64,000 nucleotides of DNA from Candidatus Galacturonatibacter soehngenii. Lineage in GTDB: Bacteria > Bacillota > Clostridia > Lachnospirales > Lachnospiraceae. This document shows positions 63,699-64,000 of this stretch, piece by piece. Numbering within the stretch: the first letter of the stretch is position 1; each line of letters starts with the position of its first letter. Where the stretch lies: NCBI RefSeq assembly GCF_008830185.1, contig NZ_WAGX01000004.1:186001-250000 (forward strand), read 5' to 3'. Below the pieces are notes generated by a model. It saw nothing but the letters and a program-made list of their open reading frames with translations. It made no database searches and was not told where the DNA came from. The position numbers and the translations under genes are program-made.

Positions 63699-64000
63699 AT
63701 GGCTGAGAAGTATCGTTTTAAAATTAAAATATTATTAATTGCAGTTGGAATAGTTATCTTAGGTTATCTTATAGTTGCGAGTATAACGAAAACTGAAATA
63801 TTAAAAGATGATGAACAAAGTATACTGATAGAAGAAGCCGCAGATATGTTGACCTTCACAGGTATTGCTGCATCTGAATGGAAAGACATATTGAATAAGA
63901 AGAATGAACAATATTTGACCTATAATGATGCCTGTACCATACTTGAAACACTTCAAATTCTTCCAGAAGACAAAGAAGAGCTTGCTAAGGAGAAGGCGAA
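63699..64000 (+). CDS. Membrane-anchored protein, 3' end outside window
   Basis: An open frame of 100 codons that runs off the right edge. ATG 63699 follows GGGGG by about 5 nt. The N-terminus (MAEKYRFKIK) leads into one membrane helix (ILLIAVGIVILGYLIVAS), then a helical, acidic region with EAADMLTFTGIAASEWKDIL and YNDACTILETLQI. The paired helix pattern is like a repeat found before secreted wall or sporulation domains in Lachnospiraceae, but too little is visible to name a family. Confidence 0.7.
   Translation, partial: MAEKYRFKIKILLIAVGIVILGYLIVASITKTEILKDDEQSILIEEAADMLTFTGIAASEWKDILNKKNEQYLTYNDACTILETLQILPEDKEELAKEKA

Overview
The window reads as a single chromosomal segment from an AT-rich, Gram-positive anaerobe of the Lachnospiraceae/Clostridia type; Lachnoclostridium phytofermentans-like organisms fit best, but I cannot name the species. 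The evidence is strong AGGAGG ribosome sites, sigma-A promoters with 16-17 nt spacers, Firmicute-type riboswitches (TPP and M-box), a clostridial 6S RNA, lipoprotein-anchored ABC binding proteins, the [FeFe]-hydrogenase maturases HydE/G/F, ferredoxin-dependent 2-oxoacid oxidoreductase and cellobiose phosphorylase. No tRNA, rRNA, CRISPR array or prophage was seen.

Layout. 1-2.3 kb: 3' part of a chemoreceptor with a Cys-rich two-CW insert, then a LUD-domain protein. 2.3-9.9 kb: cellobiose phosphorylase facing a LacI regulator plus a sugar ABC transporter, with an identical 14-bp operator on both sides of the shared control region. 10-16.7 kb: an operon with an attenuator-like leader, holding an NMT1-type binding protein, a fused permease-ATPase, a TM1266-type regulator, hydE, hydG and hydF. 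16.75-18.46 kb: an IS30-family element, followed by an unrecognised PPC-like protein. 20-30.7 kb: MFS transporter, deoB, cold-shock protein, prfC, TPP-riboswitch-controlled thiC, a LysM/GH18 protein that has lost its catalytic residues, a membrane protein of unknown function, and a FAH-family enzyme. 30.8-35.2 kb: polyamine ABC operon potDCBA behind a cupin-HTH regulator (minus strand). 35.3-38.5 kb: mgtA behind an M-box, a terminator, a possible leader peptide and further hairpins. 38.6-45.8 kb: lactonase-like propeller, the NifU-like/GGGtGRT pair, a mini OadB-like membrane protein, GNAT, RidA, and an Rrf2-YwnB-flavin reductase cassette bracketed by two copies of a tiny gene for a 22-residue, three-cysteine peptide. 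46-63.3 kb: aconitase, ZIP transporter, korAB, ilvH-ilvC, a MacAB-like exporter, LysR regulator divergent from leuCD, 6S RNA and a purine permease. A membrane-anchored protein runs off the right edge.

How the genes work together. Cellodextrin uptake and phosphorolysis form one LacI-controlled module. The hyd operon builds the hydrogenase H-cluster and carries its own transporter of unknown substrate. Aconitase, KorAB, ilvHC and leuCD supply glutamate and branched-chain amino acid precursors. Mg2+, thiamine and polyamine supply each have their own sensor.

The most novel-looking item is the pair of 22-residue Cys-peptide transcription units at 43.3-43.5 and 45.5-45.7 kb. Each has a matching promoter, ribosome site, ORF and hairpin terminator. 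Next are the mgtA leader and the hyd-linked transporter.
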